From: Mesorhizobium sp. CU3
Lineage (GTDB): Bacteria > Pseudomonadota > Alphaproteobacteria > Rhizobiales > Rhizobiaceae
Direction: 5' to 3'
Assembly (NCBI RefSeq): GCF_006442965.1
Contig: NZ_VFWX01000017.1
Coordinates: forward strand, 1 to 64,000
DNA length: 64,000 nucleotides
Shown here: piece by piece, positions 23,724 through 32,573 of the stretch
Layout: each line of letters begins with the position of its first letter
How positions within the stretch are numbered: position 1 is the first letter of the stretch
Translations under genes and position numbers: made by a program
Notes under the pieces: generated by a model
Database searches by the model: none
What the model was told of the DNA's origin: nothing
The model's input: the letters and a program-made list of their open reading frames with translations, nothing else

Positions 23724-25253
23724 CTAGCGGCCGGCGTTGGCCAAAGCCCGCTTCTCGCGCCGCCGCTGCACCGAGGATGCGATGTTCATGCCTTCGCGGT
23801 ATTTCGCGACGGTACGGCGGGCGATATCGATGCCGCTTTCCTTCAGCATATCGACGATGGCGTCGTCGGAAAGCACGTCCGCGGGCTTCTCCTCGTCGAT
23901 CATCTGCTTGATACGGTCGCGCACGGCTTCGGACGAATGCGCCTCCCCGCCGGCCGCCGAGGCGATCGAGGCGGTGAAGAAATACCGCAATTCGAAGACG
24001 CCACGCGGGGTGAGCATATATTTGTTGGCGGTGACGCGACTGACGGTCGATTCATGCATGCCGATGGCGTCAGCCACCGTGCGCAGGTTGAGCGGCTTGA
24101 GATGGCGAACGCCGTGGACGAGGAACGCGTCCTGCTGCCGCACGATCTCGGAGGCCACTTTCAGGATGGTCTTGGCGCGCTGGTCGAGGCTGCGCGTCAG
24201 CCAGTTGGCGCTCTGCAGGCACTCGGCGAGGAAATCCTTTTCCGCCTGGTTCTTGGTGTGGCTGGAGACCCTGGCGAAATAAACGTTGTCGACCAGCACG
24301 CGCGGCAAGGTGTCGGCGTTGAGCTCCACCGCCCAACTGCCGTCGCTGGCCGCTCGCACCTCGACATCGGCGACGATCGCGTCGCTGGCACCGCCCGAGA
24401 ACGCCATGCCCGGCCGCGGGTCGAGCGCCCGGATCTCGGCCAGCATGTCGATAAGGTCCTCCTCGTCGACGCCGCAGAGGCGCTTCAAGGCCTGGAAGTC
24501 ACGCCGCGCCAGAAGCTCGAGATTGGCGACCAGCGCCTTCATCGCCGGGTCGAGCCGGTCGCGCGCGACGAGCTGCAGCGCCAGGCATTCGGCGAGGTCG
24601 CGCGCAAAAAGGCCGGCGGGTTCGAAGCTCTGGCACACATTAAGCACGCGCGCCGCCGTCGCCTTGTCCGCGCCGAGACGCGCAGCGACCTCATCGAGCT
24701 CGGCGCGCAGATAACCGGCTTCGTCGAGCCCATCGGCAAGTTCGCCGGCGATCAGGCGCTCGCCGGGATTGAGCGAGGCAAGCGCGATCTGTTCGCCGAC
24801 ATGCTCGCGCAGCGTCACCACGGAGGCGGCCATGTCGCCGATATCGAAGCCTTCGGAGGCCGCCATGCCGGCGCCGCCACCCGAAGCCGACTTCCACTGC
24901 GCCGTCAGGTCCGGCCCGAGCCGCTCGCTGGTGCCGGGATCGTCGGGAAACAGGTTTTCCAGCGACGAGTCGAGCTTGTCCGAAATCGCCTCGGCGCTCC
25001 ACTCCGTCTCGCCCTCGAACCAATCACCCTCGGCAGGCTTTTCCTGCGCGGCATCGCTCTTCTGCAATTGGTCGGTCACCGCGTCGTCCTGCGGCTCCGC
25101 CCGCTCCAGCAGCGGATTGCGCTCGATCTCCTCGTCGATGAAGCGCTCGAGCTCGACATGGGTCAGCTGCAGCAATCGAATCGACTGCATCAGCTGCGGC
25201 GTCATCACCAGCGACTGGGACTGTCTGAGCTGCAGTTTGGCTGCCAGCGCCAT
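23724..25253 (-). CDS. rpoN: RNA polymerase sigma-54 factor
   Basis: 509 residues from the ATG at 25253 (MALAAKLQLRQSQSLVMTPQLMQSIRLLQL), with an in-frame TTG four codons earlier as an alternative. Order: Gln-rich activator-interacting region I (1-50), acidic region II (about 50-120), core-binding region, then the helix-turn-helix and the RpoN box ARRTVAKYRE at 478-487. It directs transcription from -24/-12 promoters with enhancer-binding proteins (nitrogen, dicarboxylate and symbiosis genes). Upstream lies a repeat-rich spacer before lptB. Confidence 0.97.
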   Translation of the reverse strand: MALAAKLQLRQSQSLVMTPQLMQSIRLLQLTHVELERFIDEEIERNPLLERAEPQDDAVTDQLQKSDAAQEKPAEGDWFEGETEWSAEAISDKLDSSLENLFPDDPGTSERLGPDLTAQWKSASGGGAGMAASEGFDIGDMAASVVTLREHVGEQIALASLNPGERLIAGELADGLDEAGYLRAELDEVAARLGADKATAARVLNVCQSFEPAGLFARDLAECLALQLVARDRLDPAMKALVANLELLARRDFQALKRLCGVDEEDLIDMLAEIRALDPRPGMAFSGGASDAIVADVEVRAASDGSWAVELNADTLPRVLVDNVYFARVSSHTKNQAEKDFLAECLQSANWLTRSLDQRAKTILKVASEIVRQQDAFLVHGVRHLKPLNLRTVADAIGMHESTVSRVTANKYMLTPRGVFELRYFFTASIASAAGGEAHSSEAVRDRIKQMIDEEKPADVLSDDAIVDMLKESGIDIARRTVAKYREGMNIASSVQRRREKRALANAGR

Positions 25254-25676
25254 GGTGTTGTTCAAACGCCTCGTCTACGCATCGGACTAACCGAAACAGA
25301 TTTTTCCGGCCGACCATAAAAACTGGCCCGGCTTTTGCTTGTCAAGGCAAACGCTAGCAGTCGAGGCTTACCGGAGCGTTATCGGGCGAGGAATCGCGAA
25401 AAACCGATCGGAATTCGTCTGAATTCACCGCGAGGAAACGAATTTAACGCGCCGGAGCAACTCCAGGAAAAAGGGCGAAGCGTTTGGGCTCGGCGACTTC
25501 GCCGGAGCCTTCCAGCCGGGATTGCGTAAAATTCCAAGGTGCGTTGAGATTCAGGTCAGGCCGAGCCGAAAACGGTGGTTTCGAGAACCGGAGCGGAGCG
25601 TACTTTTCGTACGTGAGCACCGGAAGCGCAGGAAACCGGCGTTTGCAGGCCGGCATCACCTGAATATCAACACACC
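25254..25676. other. Repeat-filled region between lptB and rpoN
   Basis: 423 bases without a gene. About half is taken by the AATTCC-type repeat (25457-25525) and the long hairpin repeat (25536-25678). The remaining 200 bases next to rpoN must hold its promoter; no clear -35/-10 pair was found. In many relatives rpoN follows lptB closely, so the repeats probably expanded this gap. Confidence 0.65.
25457..25525. repeat. AATTCC-type palindromic repeat, copy 3 with an internal insert
   Basis: GCAACTCCAGGAAAAAG at the left and CCGGGATTGCGTAAAA at the right match the ends of the 12477 and 15625 copies, but the middle carries about 25 extra bases (GGGCTCGGCGACTTCGCC). It lies 10 bases from the long hairpin repeat, giving a composite mosaic. 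Confidence 0.6.
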
Positions 25677-25678
25677 TT
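25536..25678 (-). repeat. Long hairpin repeat, copy 1, ending in the lptB stop codon
   Basis: About 143 bases forming one imperfect full-length hairpin. Outer arms AAGGTGCGTTGA and, reading the other end inverted, AAGGTGTGTTGA; then TCAGGTCAGGCCG against TCAGGTGATGCCG. The core from 25551 to 25663 (with ACCGGAGCGGAGCGTAC and GTACGTGAGCACCGGAAGC around the tip) matches the copy at 44583-44726. The right end overlaps the lptB stop. On the minus strand it is followed by GGAATTTTACG. It is repeated and palindromic; a role in mRNA 3'-end formation is inferred. Confidence 0.85.
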
Positions 25679-26495
25679 AAAGCGTAAAGCCTTCGCCGAG
25701 ATAGAGGCGCCGCACATCGGCATTGGCGACGATCTCGTCGGCACGGCCGTGCGTCAGCACCTGGCCGGCATGGATGATGTAGGCGCGATCGATCAGGCCG
25801 AGCGTCTCGCGCACATTGTGGTCGGTGATCAAAACCCCGATGCCGCGCGCGGTGAGATGGCGCACCAGCTGCTGGATATCGGCGACCGCGATCGGGTCGA
25901 TGCCGGCGAACGGCTCGTCGAGCAGCATATAGGCCGGCCTGGTCGCCAGCGCCCGGGCGATTTCGAGGCGGCGGCGTTCGCCGCCCGACAGCGACATCGA
26001 CGGCGCCTTGCGCAGATGGCTGATGTGGAATTCCTCGAGCAGCTCGTCGAGCGTGCGCTCGCGCTCCTTGCGGTCCTTTTCCACCACTTCCAGCACGGCG
26101 CGGATGTTCTGCTCGACATTCAGGCCGCGGAAGATCGAGGCTTCCTGCGGCAGATAGCCGATGCCGAGACGGGCGCGGCGGTACATCGGCATCGAGGTGA
26201 CGTCGAAGCCGTCGATCTCGATCGTGCCCTCGTCGACGGGCACAAGGCCGGTGACCATGTAGAAGCAGGTGGTCTTGCCGGCGCCGTTGGGACCGAGCAG
26301 GCCGACGGCCTCGCCGGCGCGTACGCCGATCGTCACGCCGCTCACCACCTTACGCCCCTTGTAGCTCTTGGTCAGGCCCTTGGCGATCAGGGTGCCCTTG
26401 AACTTGGCCTTGTCGGTGCCGACCGTCGCCGGCGCAGCCGGCTTTGCGGCCGCCCGCCCCGGAAGACGGGCCAGCAGCGAAGTTACGCCGGCCAT
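25677..26495 (-). CDS. lptB: Lipopolysaccharide export ABC transporter ATPase
   Basis: 272 residues; about 30 extra N-terminal residues (Ala/Pro-rich) precede the ABC domain. Walker A GPNGAGKT at 68-75, signature LSGGE, Walker B YMLLDEP, H-loop TDHN. LptB powers extraction of LPS from the inner membrane by LptFG and its passage along LptC-LptA. It overlaps the lptA stop by one base (TAATG). The stop codon lies in the end of the long hairpin repeat. Confidence 0.96.
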   Translation of the reverse strand: MAGVTSLLARLPGRAAAKPAAPATVGTDKAKFKGTLIAKGLTKSYKGRKVVSGVTIGVRAGEAVGLLGPNGAGKTTCFYMVTGLVPVDEGTIEIDGFDVTSMPMYRRARLGIGYLPQEASIFRGLNVEQNIRAVLEVVEKDRKERERTLDELLEEFHISHLRKAPSMSLSGGERRRLEIARALATRPAYMLLDEPFAGIDPIAVADIQQLVRHLTARGIGVLITDHNVRETLGLIDRAYIIHAGQVLTHGRADEIVANADVRRLYLGEGFTL

Positions 26496-27088
26496 TAGTT
26501 GCTCGACGCTCCCTGCTTCTGCGCGTCCTGCTTCTGCGGCTTGAACATCATGATGACGCGCGGGCAGCCGTCGACATTGCCGAGGCCGCTCTTCATCTGC
26601 ACGGTGAGCTTGCAGCCCTTGAGCACATTGTCGCCCTGCGACAGCACCACTTCCTGACCCGAAAGCACCAGCACCTGCGTCTTCATATCGAATTTGCCGG
26701 TATCGCCAGTGGCGATCTGGTCGTTCGATTTGATGTAGACTTTGTTCTCGACCACGAGGTGGTCGATGTTGGCGGCGCCCGTCATCGCCGACGCACCCGC
26801 CGCAGCGCTTTTATCGCCATTGGCAGGCTTGACGTAGTAGACCGTCATCTTGCCGGCCTTGAGCAGGGTCGGCCCCTGGTTGACCGTCACATTGCCGGTG
26901 AACACCGCCATGCTCTCGTTCTGCCGCACCTCGAGCTTGTCGCTTTCGATCTGTATCGGCTGGTCGCCCGACAGCTTCAACCCGGGAATCTGGCTGGTCG
27001 CGCTCGACTGCGCGAATGAATGCGCCGTTCCCAGTACCAGCAATGTGGAGGCCGCGCCGACGAGCCAGGCGGATTTACTGCGACGCAT
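26495..27088 (-). CDS. lptA: Lipopolysaccharide transport periplasmic protein
   Basis: 197 residues from the ATG at 27088 (GGAG site); longer frames are lptC antiphase shadows. Signal peptide 1-26 (ending SFA-Q). OstA/LptA beta-jellyroll: QPIQIESDKLEVRQNESMAVFTGNV, then QGPTLLKAGKMTVYY. A low-complexity loop (GDKSAAAGASAM) interrupts the middle. It forms the periplasmic bridge for LPS between LptC and LptD. Overlaps lptC by 14 bases and lptB by one. Confidence 0.93.
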   Translation of the reverse strand: MRRSKSAWLVGAASTLLVLGTAHSFAQSSATSQIPGLKLSGDQPIQIESDKLEVRQNESMAVFTGNVTVNQGPTLLKAGKMTVYYVKPANGDKSAAAGASAMTGAANIDHLVVENKVYIKSNDQIATGDTGKFDMKTQVLVLSGQEVVLSQGDNVLKGCKLTVQMKSGLGNVDGCPRVIMMFKPQKQDAQKQGASSN

Positions 27089-27779
27089 TCTGTTCTCCAC
27101 TTTGTACCCCCGCCGCCTTGAGCGCGGCCGGATCGATGTTGACGCGCACCCGGTTCTCGAAGACCACGAGCCTGCCGTTGTCCTCGACCGACATCGAATC
27201 CGCGGTGATGCGCGATCCGCCACGGCTGACATCCACCGGATTGCTCGTCTTCATAGAGCCTTTGCCCATGTCTAGGAAGATCGATTTGAACTTCGCCACC
27301 ATGCCGTCCGAAGTGGTCACGCTGACATCGCTGGTGAGGTCCATCGTGTTGGCGTCGCGGTCGTAGATACCGTGCGTGGCATCGACCGCCACAACATTGT
27401 CGCTGGCGACCGGCAGCTTGGCGTTGATGCCTTCGAGGTCGATGATGGACTGCTTGCCGACATCCTGCGTCGCCCTGGTCGCAGTCAGCGAATAGGGCAG
27501 CTTCTGCTTGGTGAAACCGTTGAGCTTGGGATTGGCCATCACCAGCTTGCCGTCGGAAAATGCCGTTCCGTCGGCCTGCACCGAGATCGATACCGGCGCG
27601 CCGAGATAGGAATAGATAGGAAAGGCGATGGCGATCGCGGCCGCGAGCAGCGGCACCGCGAATTTCAGCACGCGCACGCGCCGCGAATGCTTCTGCGCGC
27701 GATGAAAGGCGTCGCCCCGCATGCTGTCCGGCGTCGCGGGAGCCTCGGCATCGCTCATTTCGTCAGATCGCGCCAACAT
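27075..27779 (-). CDS. lptC: LPS export system protein (LptC/YrbK family)
   Basis: 234 residues from the ATG at 27779. A single transmembrane anchor at about 38-57, then a periplasmic jellyroll with the family pattern (KLVMANPKLNGFTKQKLPYSLTATRATQD; VVFENRVRVNIDPAAL near the C-terminus). The N-terminal cytoplasmic tail is longer than in enterics, as is usual for rhizobia. LptC receives LPS from LptBFG and passes it to LptA. First gene of lptCAB. The start is not certain; the ATG at 27758 is an alternative. Confidence 0.9.
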   Translation of the reverse strand: MLARSDEMSDAEAPATPDSMRGDAFHRAQKHSRRVRVLKFAVPLLAAAIAIAFPIYSYLGAPVSISVQADGTAFSDGKLVMANPKLNGFTKQKLPYSLTATRATQDVGKQSIIDLEGINAKLPVASDNVVAVDATHGIYDRDANTMDLTSDVSVTTSDGMVAKFKSIFLDMGKGSMKTSNPVDVSRGGSRITADSMSVEDNGRLVVFENRVRVNIDPAALKAAGVQSGEQNASQ

Positions 27780-28115
27780 GATCGTTTCTGTTAAAGCCTT
27801 ATGCCCGCAAACACCGCCTATAGGTGGTATGCCGGTCCCCGCACGCAAGCACAAGCCGAGCAAAACTGCAAAAATATGACAAACTTCAGCCTGCGACGGA
27901 CACCAAATCCCGCGCGGCTTCGTACACTTCATAGCAGATACGCAGCCATTGCGTTAATTTTTCGTGAGGGCGTCGTCAACGGCTGCGGTTGTCGTTAATG
28001 CATGTGTGCCGCGGTTGCGGGACAGCGACAAGCATCGAAACAAAGACCCAAAGCGGTAGCCGCGCGCGGAAGCTTGCTTTAAAAGCGGCCTTTTCCACCA
28101 TTCACGAGGCAGACA
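27780..28115. other. Divergent promoter region lptC / sppA
   Basis: 336 bases with no credible gene on either strand. Base composition is lower in GC near 27860-27970 than in the flanking genes, as expected for promoters. I could not assign -35/-10 boxes or an operator with confidence. Confidence 0.5.
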
Positions 28116-29072
28116 ATGGCAATGAGAGCCGACGACCTGATCGACCGCCGCCGCCTGCGCCGCAAGCTGACATTCTGGCGCGTGGCCGCTTTTGTGGTTC
28201 TGGCGGCAGCGGTGATCGGCTTTGCCTCCTGGTTCTATGACGGAAAGTTTACCGGCAGCGCGCTCGATCACATTGCCAAGGTCAGGATCGAAGGCACCAT
28301 CACCGAAGACGACGAACTGATCACAAGGCTGGAGACGATCCGCACCTCGCCGCAGGTCAAGGGCGTCATCCTGGTGATCGATTCGCCCGGCGGCACGACG
28401 GTCGGCGGCGAGTCGATCTTCGAGGAAGTGCGCAAGCTTGCCGGCGACAAGCCGGTGGTGGCCGAAATCGGCACGCTTGCCGCGTCCGCCGGCTATATGA
28501 TCGCCAGTGCCGCCGACCACATCGTTGCCCGCAAGACCTCAATTGTCGGCTCGATCGGCGTGCTCATCCAATATCCCGATGTCAGCGGCTTGATGGACAA
28601 GCTCGGCATCAAGCTGGAGGAGGTGAAGTCCTCGCCGCTCAAGGCTGCGCCCTCGCCGTTCAAGCCGACCAATGACGACGAGCGCGCCATGGTGCGCAAG
28701 CTGATCCTCGACAGCTACGACTGGTTCGTCGGCATCGTCGCCGACCGCCGCAAGATGACGCGCGACCAGGCGCTGGCGCTGGCCGACGGCTCGATCTTCA
28801 CGGGCCGCCAGGGGCTCGCCAATCATCTGGTCGACGCTCTCGGCGGCGAGCAGGAGGCGATCGACTGGCTGGCGACCAAGGGCGTCGACGGCAAGCTCAA
28901 GGTCATCGAATGGAAGGATACCGACGGGCGCGGCGGCTTCTTGCTCTCACAGTCGATGGCAAAAATGGCGGCCAAGGCGCTCGGCTTGCCCGATGCCGGC
29001 GGCGACGTCATTCACGAACTGGGCGCCGACCGCTTGTTTCTTGACGGTCTCGTTTCGGTCTGGCACCCTTGA
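28116..29072 (+). CDS. sppA: Signal peptide peptidase SppA-like S49 serine protease
   Basis: 318 residues. An N-terminal signal anchor (about 19-40) places the protease in the periplasm. It is the short form with one S49 domain: nucleophile S124 in LAASAGYMIAS and catalytic K176 in SSPLKAAPSPF, the Ser-Lys dyad. VIDSPGG at 88-93 lines the active site. It degrades cleaved signal peptides and membrane-bound fragments. Followed 77 bases on by ihfB in the same direction. Confidence 0.92.
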   Translation: MAMRADDLIDRRRLRRKLTFWRVAAFVVLAAAVIGFASWFYDGKFTGSALDHIAKVRIEGTITEDDELITRLETIRTSPQVKGVILVIDSPGGTTVGGESIFEEVRKLAGDKPVVAEIGTLAASAGYMIASAADHIVARKTSIVGSIGVLIQYPDVSGLMDKLGIKLEEVKSSPLKAAPSPFKPTNDDERAMVRKLILDSYDWFVGIVADRRKMTRDQALALADGSIFTGRQGLANHLVDALGGEQEAIDWLATKGVDGKLKVIEWKDTDGRGGFLLSQSMAKMAAKALGLPDAGGDVIHELGADRLFLDGLVSVWHP

Positions 29073-29149
29073 GGTGCCGTTGGGCGAGCCAAAAAAGCAA
29101 TAAAAATCATCCTGATAATTGACCGCAGTGGTTTACGGGGAACGTTCCT

Positions 29150-29434
29150 ATGATCAAATCCGAGCTTGTGCAGATCATCGCTGCACGCAACCCGCATCTG
29201 TTTCTGCGCGATGTCGAAAACATCGTCGGTGCGATCTTCGATGAAATCACCGACGCCCTTGCGGAGGGCAATCGCGTCGAACTGCGTGGTTTCGGCGCCT
29301 TTTCGGTGAAAAACCGCCCCGCCCGCACCGGCCGCAACCCGCGCACCGGCGAATCCGTCGAGGTCGAGGAGAAATGGGTGCCGTTCTTCAAGACCGGCAA
29401 GGAGTTGCGCGAAAGGCTGAACGGCGGCAAATAG
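29150..29434 (+). CDS. ihfB: Integration host factor subunit beta
   Basis: 94 residues, exact family length. The beta-ribbon arm KNRPARTGRNPRTGESVEV includes P64, which intercalates into DNA, and the C-terminal KWVPFFKTGKELRERLN is typical. With IHF-alpha it bends DNA about 160 degrees and helps sigma-54 promoters, among others. Conserved order sppA-ihfB-lapA. Confidence 0.96.
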   Translation: MIKSELVQIIAARNPHLFLRDVENIVGAIFDEITDALAEGNRVELRGFGAFSVKNRPARTGRNPRTGESVEVEEKWVPFFKTGKELRERLNGGK

Positions 29435-29468
29435 GCGCCGCGCCGGCGGGTTGAACCGTGGCGTGAAA

Positions 29469-29514
29469 GCATGTCTCCCGAAAGGGGGGGCCGGTTTTCG
29501 GAACACAGACATGC
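29469..29514. repeat. Palindromic repeat between ihfB and lapA
   Basis: GCATGTCT (29469-29476) and AGACATGC (29507-29514) are perfect arms; inside, CCCGAAA and TTTTCGG continue the stem. This is a known-looking rhizobial intergenic palindrome class. It ends 33 bases before the lapA start and may reduce read-through from ihfB. Confidence 0.75.
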
Positions 29515-29546
29515 TCGCCTTAAGCCGTCGCTCCCATGGAGATCTG

Positions 29547-29879
29547 ATGTTCAATCGCTTCATCCTCATCGTGGTCTTCGTGCCGCTGGCCGTCATCCTG
29601 ATCGCGCTCGCCGTGGCCAATCGCGGCCCGGTCGCCTTCACGCTCGACCCGTTCCATCCCGGCAATCCCGCACTGACACTGAACTGGCCGTTCTTCATCT
29701 TCCTGTTCCTGGCGCTGGCCGTCGGCATGATCGTCGGCAGCTTGGCCACCTGGGTGAAGCAGGGCCGTTATCGCAAGCTCGCTCGCCAGCGCGGCCTCGA
29801 GGCGGAGAACCTGCGCCAGGCGGTGAGCCGCGCGCCGGCCGCGCCGCAAGGCCCGGCGCTGCCCAAGCCGACCAACTGA
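29547..29879 (+). CDS. LapA-domain (DUF1049) inner-membrane protein
   Basis: 110 residues from the ATG at 29547. Two transmembrane helices (about 3-22 and 41-65) are followed by a cytoplasmic helix (WVKQGRYRKLARQRGLEAENLRQAV) and a Pro/Ala tail. The pattern matches LapA (YciS-like), which in E. coli works with LapB in LPS assembly control. No lapB is nearby. Ribosome site GGAGAT. Confidence 0.85.
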   Translation: MFNRFILIVVFVPLAVILIALAVANRGPVAFTLDPFHPGNPALTLNWPFFIFLFLALAVGMIVGSLATWVKQGRYRKLARQRGLEAENLRQAVSRAPAAPQGPALPKPTN

Positions 29880-29904
29880 TCGGCACTTTTCCACGGAGCC
29901 TTCT

Positions 29905-30867
29905 ATGCTGACCATTTCGGCCGCCGAGGTCGACAGCGCGCTGACCTTCCCGGGTCTTGTCGAGACCTTGCGCACCGCTTTCCGCGACGGCGCCGTGCAG
30001 CCCGTCCGGCATCACCACGGCGTCGAGCGGCCGGATGGAGCCGCCTCGACGCTGCTCCTGATGCCGGCATGGACCGACTTCAACGCCGCCGGCACCTCGG
30101 TCGGCGGCCATATCGGCGTCAAGATCGTCACCGTCTCGCCCGACAACAATGCCATCGGCAAGCCGGCGGTGATGGGCCTCTATCTTTTGCTCGACGGTGT
30201 CACCGGCGAGCCGCAAGCGCTGATCGACGGCCAGCGGCTGACCCAGTGGCGCACGACTTGCGCTTCGGCGCTCGCCGCCTCCTATCTCGCCCGCACGGAT
30301 GCCTCGCGGCTTCTGGTGATCGGCGCCGGCGCGCTGTCGCCTTTCCTTGCCAAGGCGCATTCGGCGGTTCGCCCGATCACCTCCATCCGCATCTGGAACC
30401 GCACCGCAGCCAATGCCGAAAAGGTTGCGGCTGCCTTGCGCGCCGAAGGCTTTTCGGCCAGCGCCGCCGGCGACCTCGACGCCGAGCTTGCCGAGGCCGA
30501 CATCGTTTCGTCGGCGACGATTTCGACCGCGCCGCTGGTCAAGGGCGCGCGGCTGAAGCCCGGCACCCATGTCGATCTCGTCGGCGGCTTCACGCCCGAA
30601 ATGCGCGAGGCCAATGACGATGCCATCTCGCGAGCCCGCGTCTATGTCGACACCCGCGCCGGTGCCACCAAAGAGGCCGGCGACATTGTCCAGCCGCTGG
30701 CCTCCGGCGTGCTCAAGCCCGAAGCGATCATCGCCGACCTGCATGAACTGGCGCGCGGCGAGAAGAACGGCCGGCAAAGCGACAGCGAGATCACGCTGTT
30801 CAAGTCGGTCGGCGCGGCACTTGAAGACCTCGCTGCCGGCATCGCCGTCTACAAGGCGCTCAAATAG
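29905..30867 (+). CDS. Ornithine cyclodeaminase/mu-crystallin family protein
   Basis: 320 residues. Substrate-site residues K73 (GVKIVTV) and R116 (LTQWRTTCASALA) are in place, and the Rossmann motif IGAGALSPF (139-147) binds NAD(P). The family covers ornithine cyclodeaminase, delta-1-pyrroline-2-carboxylate reductase and alanine dehydrogenases; the GAGALSPF motif instead of GxGxQA suggests a reductase rather than a true cyclodeaminase. It starts 26 bases after the lapA gene; the 3' end overlaps the convergent EVE gene by 19 bases. Confidence 0.87.
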   Translation: MLTISAAEVDSALTFPGLVETLRTAFRDGAVQPVRHHHGVERPDGAASTLLLMPAWTDFNAAGTSVGGHIGVKIVTVSPDNNAIGKPAVMGLYLLLDGVTGEPQALIDGQRLTQWRTTCASALAASYLARTDASRLLVIGAGALSPFLAKAHSAVRPITSIRIWNRTAANAEKVAAALRAEGFSASAAGDLDAELAEADIVSSATISTAPLVKGARLKPGTHVDLVGGFTPEMREANDDAISRARVYVDTRAGATKEAGDIVQPLASGVLKPEAIIADLHELARGEKNGRQSDSEITLFKSVGAALEDLAAGIAVYKALK

Positions 30868-31289
30868 TCAGGGCTTGCTCCCATCGCTTCGCCGATCAGC
30901 CGGAAATCATGCTCGCTGATCTCGAACAGGCCGAAGCGCAGTTGATAGCCCCAGTTCGGCTTCCCGGCGGTAAAATCCAACTGATCGAGCAGCGGTTTGA
31001 TCGGCGCCTCCTTGCCGTCGCACCAGTCGACGTCGCGCCGCGCGGGTGTGAAGCCGCCGCCCATGACGCCCTCATACACTTCGCCTTGCCGCACGGTGCC
31101 GATCGCCGTGAAGGATTGCAGCCCGCCCTTCTCGCCGAGCACGGTGCTCGGCGAGTAGTAGACGACGCCGTCACCCGGCTTGATGCGGCGCAACGGCGCC
31201 GCCTTGCCATGATTGACCTGCATGAAGCCGTTCTTGCGGCCGATCCGCACATGCTCGGCCGATGCCACCGCGATCCAGAAGCCACTCAT
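30849..31289 (-). CDS. EVE domain protein
   Basis: 146 residues. SGFWIAVASAEHVRIGRKNGFMQVNHGKAAPLRRIKPGDGVVYYSP is the standard EVE (PUA-like) opening. EVE proteins recognise modified bases; some read modified DNA in defence systems, others modified RNA. This stand-alone copy overlaps a VOC gene by 4 bases in a WYL-VOC-EVE unit. No restriction partner is adjacent. Confidence 0.88.
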   Translation of the reverse strand: MSGFWIAVASAEHVRIGRKNGFMQVNHGKAAPLRRIKPGDGVVYYSPSTVLGEKGGLQSFTAIGTVRQGEVYEGVMGGGFTPARRDVDWCDGKEAPIKPLLDQLDFTAGKPNWGYQLRFGLFEISEHDFRLIGEAMGASPDYLSAL

Positions 31290-31666
31290 CCTTGCGCTCC
31301 CTCGAAGGGCCAGTAAACGCGCAGGCGATGATTGTCCGGATCGAGCGCGACGAAGGTGCGGCCGAAATCGAGATCGGTCGGATCTTGCAGCATGGCAAGG
31401 CCCCTGCCAATCCAATCCGCATGGGTGGCATCGACCGCCGCCGCGTTCTCGACCGCAAGCACGAGCTCGCCGCCGCCACCTGCCGCTGCCGCGGCCGGCT
31501 CCACAGTATGACGCGACCAGAGGCCGAGCTTGAAACCCTTGTCGAGCACGAACATGACGAAGGTCGGCGAGGATTCGACCGGCTCGCGTCCGAGCAGCGA
31601 GGCGTAGAAAGCGCCGCTCTTTTCCGGGCTGTCGACATAGAGGATGACGAAATTCGGCGTGGTCAT
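31286..31666 (-). CDS. VOC family protein
   Basis: 126 residues from the ATG at 31666. Single glyoxalase-like module: NFVILYVDSPEKSGAFYASLLGREPVESSPTFVMFVLDKGFKLGLWSRH. A stretch of Ala and Gly (about 57-66) loops out in the middle. Function not assignable. Downstream of the WYL regulator and coupled to the EVE gene by an ATGA overlap. Confidence 0.85.
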   Translation of the reverse strand: MTTPNFVILYVDSPEKSGAFYASLLGREPVESSPTFVMFVLDKGFKLGLWSRHTVEPAAAAAGGGGELVLAVENAAAVDATHADWIGRGLAMLQDPTDLDFGRTFVALDPDNHRLRVYWPFEGAQG

Positions 31667-31736
31667 GTCTGGTCTCCAAAGTCTCTGAACCTTGGAGACG
31701 ATATGCAAGCCTGCTGTCAGATTCTGGCAGCATCGA

Positions 31737-32447
31737 TCAACCGGAAGTCCCCTTCGCACCGTTGCGGCCGGGCGCATCGAGCGTCGCCCGCCATTCCTTC
31801 AGCATTGCCTGACGGCGGCGCGGATAGCGGATCCCGGTGGGCGTAAGGCCAGACATCCGGTCGGCGCGAAAATGCCGAAAATCCCGGCGCATCTCACACC
31901 ACGCCACCATCACCCGCACCTTATCGAAGAAGGCGAGCGCGAACGGCCAGACCAGGCGCTCGGAGGCAGCGCCCTCGGCGTCGCGATAGACGAAGCCGAG
32001 CTTGCGCTCGTCGCGGATCGCTTGCCTGACGACGCCGAGATCGATCGCTTCGAGATGGTCCGAACGCGGCCCGACCAGCAGCGTCGTGGCATCGAGGTCC
32101 TCGCGCAGATCGTCCGGCAGCACCGCCGCGATCTTGGCCAGCGCATCCGCAGCGGCCGCCGCCAGCCTCTTGTCGGGCTGCTTAGCCACCCAACGCGATC
32201 CAAGCACGATCGCCTCGATCTCCTCGTCGGAGAACATCAGTGGCGGCAGCATGAAGCCGGGTTTCAGCACATAGCCCAGCCCCGCCTCGCCCTCGATCGG
32301 CGCGCCCTGCCCCTGCAGCGTCGCGATGTCGCGATAGAGCGTGCGGATCGACACGCCCATCTCGTCCGCGAGCGTGTGGCCGCTCACCGGCTGGCGATGG
32401 CGGCGCAGGATCTGGATCAGGTCGAGCAGGCGTTCGGAACGGGACAT
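31737..32447 (-). CDS. WYL-domain transcriptional regulator (YafY/DeoR-like)
   Basis: 236 residues. N-terminal winged helix (SERLLDLIQILRRHRQPVSGHTLADEMGVSIRTLYRDIATLQ) and a C-terminal WYL-type sensor (RDERKLGFVYRDAEGAASERLVWPFALAFFDKVRVMVAWCEMR), in which the W-Y-L signature is changed to a WPFAL form. It probably controls the two genes behind it (VOC and EVE), 70 bases downstream. WYL domains often bind nucleic acid or nucleotides. Confidence 0.87.
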   Translation of the reverse strand: MSRSERLLDLIQILRRHRQPVSGHTLADEMGVSIRTLYRDIATLQGQGAPIEGEAGLGYVLKPGFMLPPLMFSDEEIEAIVLGSRWVAKQPDKRLAAAAADALAKIAAVLPDDLREDLDATTLLVGPRSDHLEAIDLGVVRQAIRDERKLGFVYRDAEGAASERLVWPFALAFFDKVRVMVAWCEMRRDFRHFRADRMSGLTPTGIRYPRRRQAMLKEWRATLDAPGRNGAKGTSG

Positions 32448-32573
32448 CTACCGCAGGATAGAACCGCACGGGCGCGGCCGGAAGCCGCCGCAACGTCCGC
32501 GCGGCGCATGCTTTGTTGCGCCGATGGGCCTTGCTGTGGCAGAAGCGGGCCGAACCGCCGGAGTTGATCCTTC

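Noticed and set aside
27780..28115. CtrA site in the lptC/sppA spacer
   Set aside because: TTAA occurs twice, but the spacing is far from 7 bases.
30849..32447. WYL-VOC-EVE unit as a phage-defence island
   Set aside because: WYL and EVE domains occur in defence loci, but no nuclease, methyltransferase or toxin partner is adjacent, and flanking genes are core metabolic genes.
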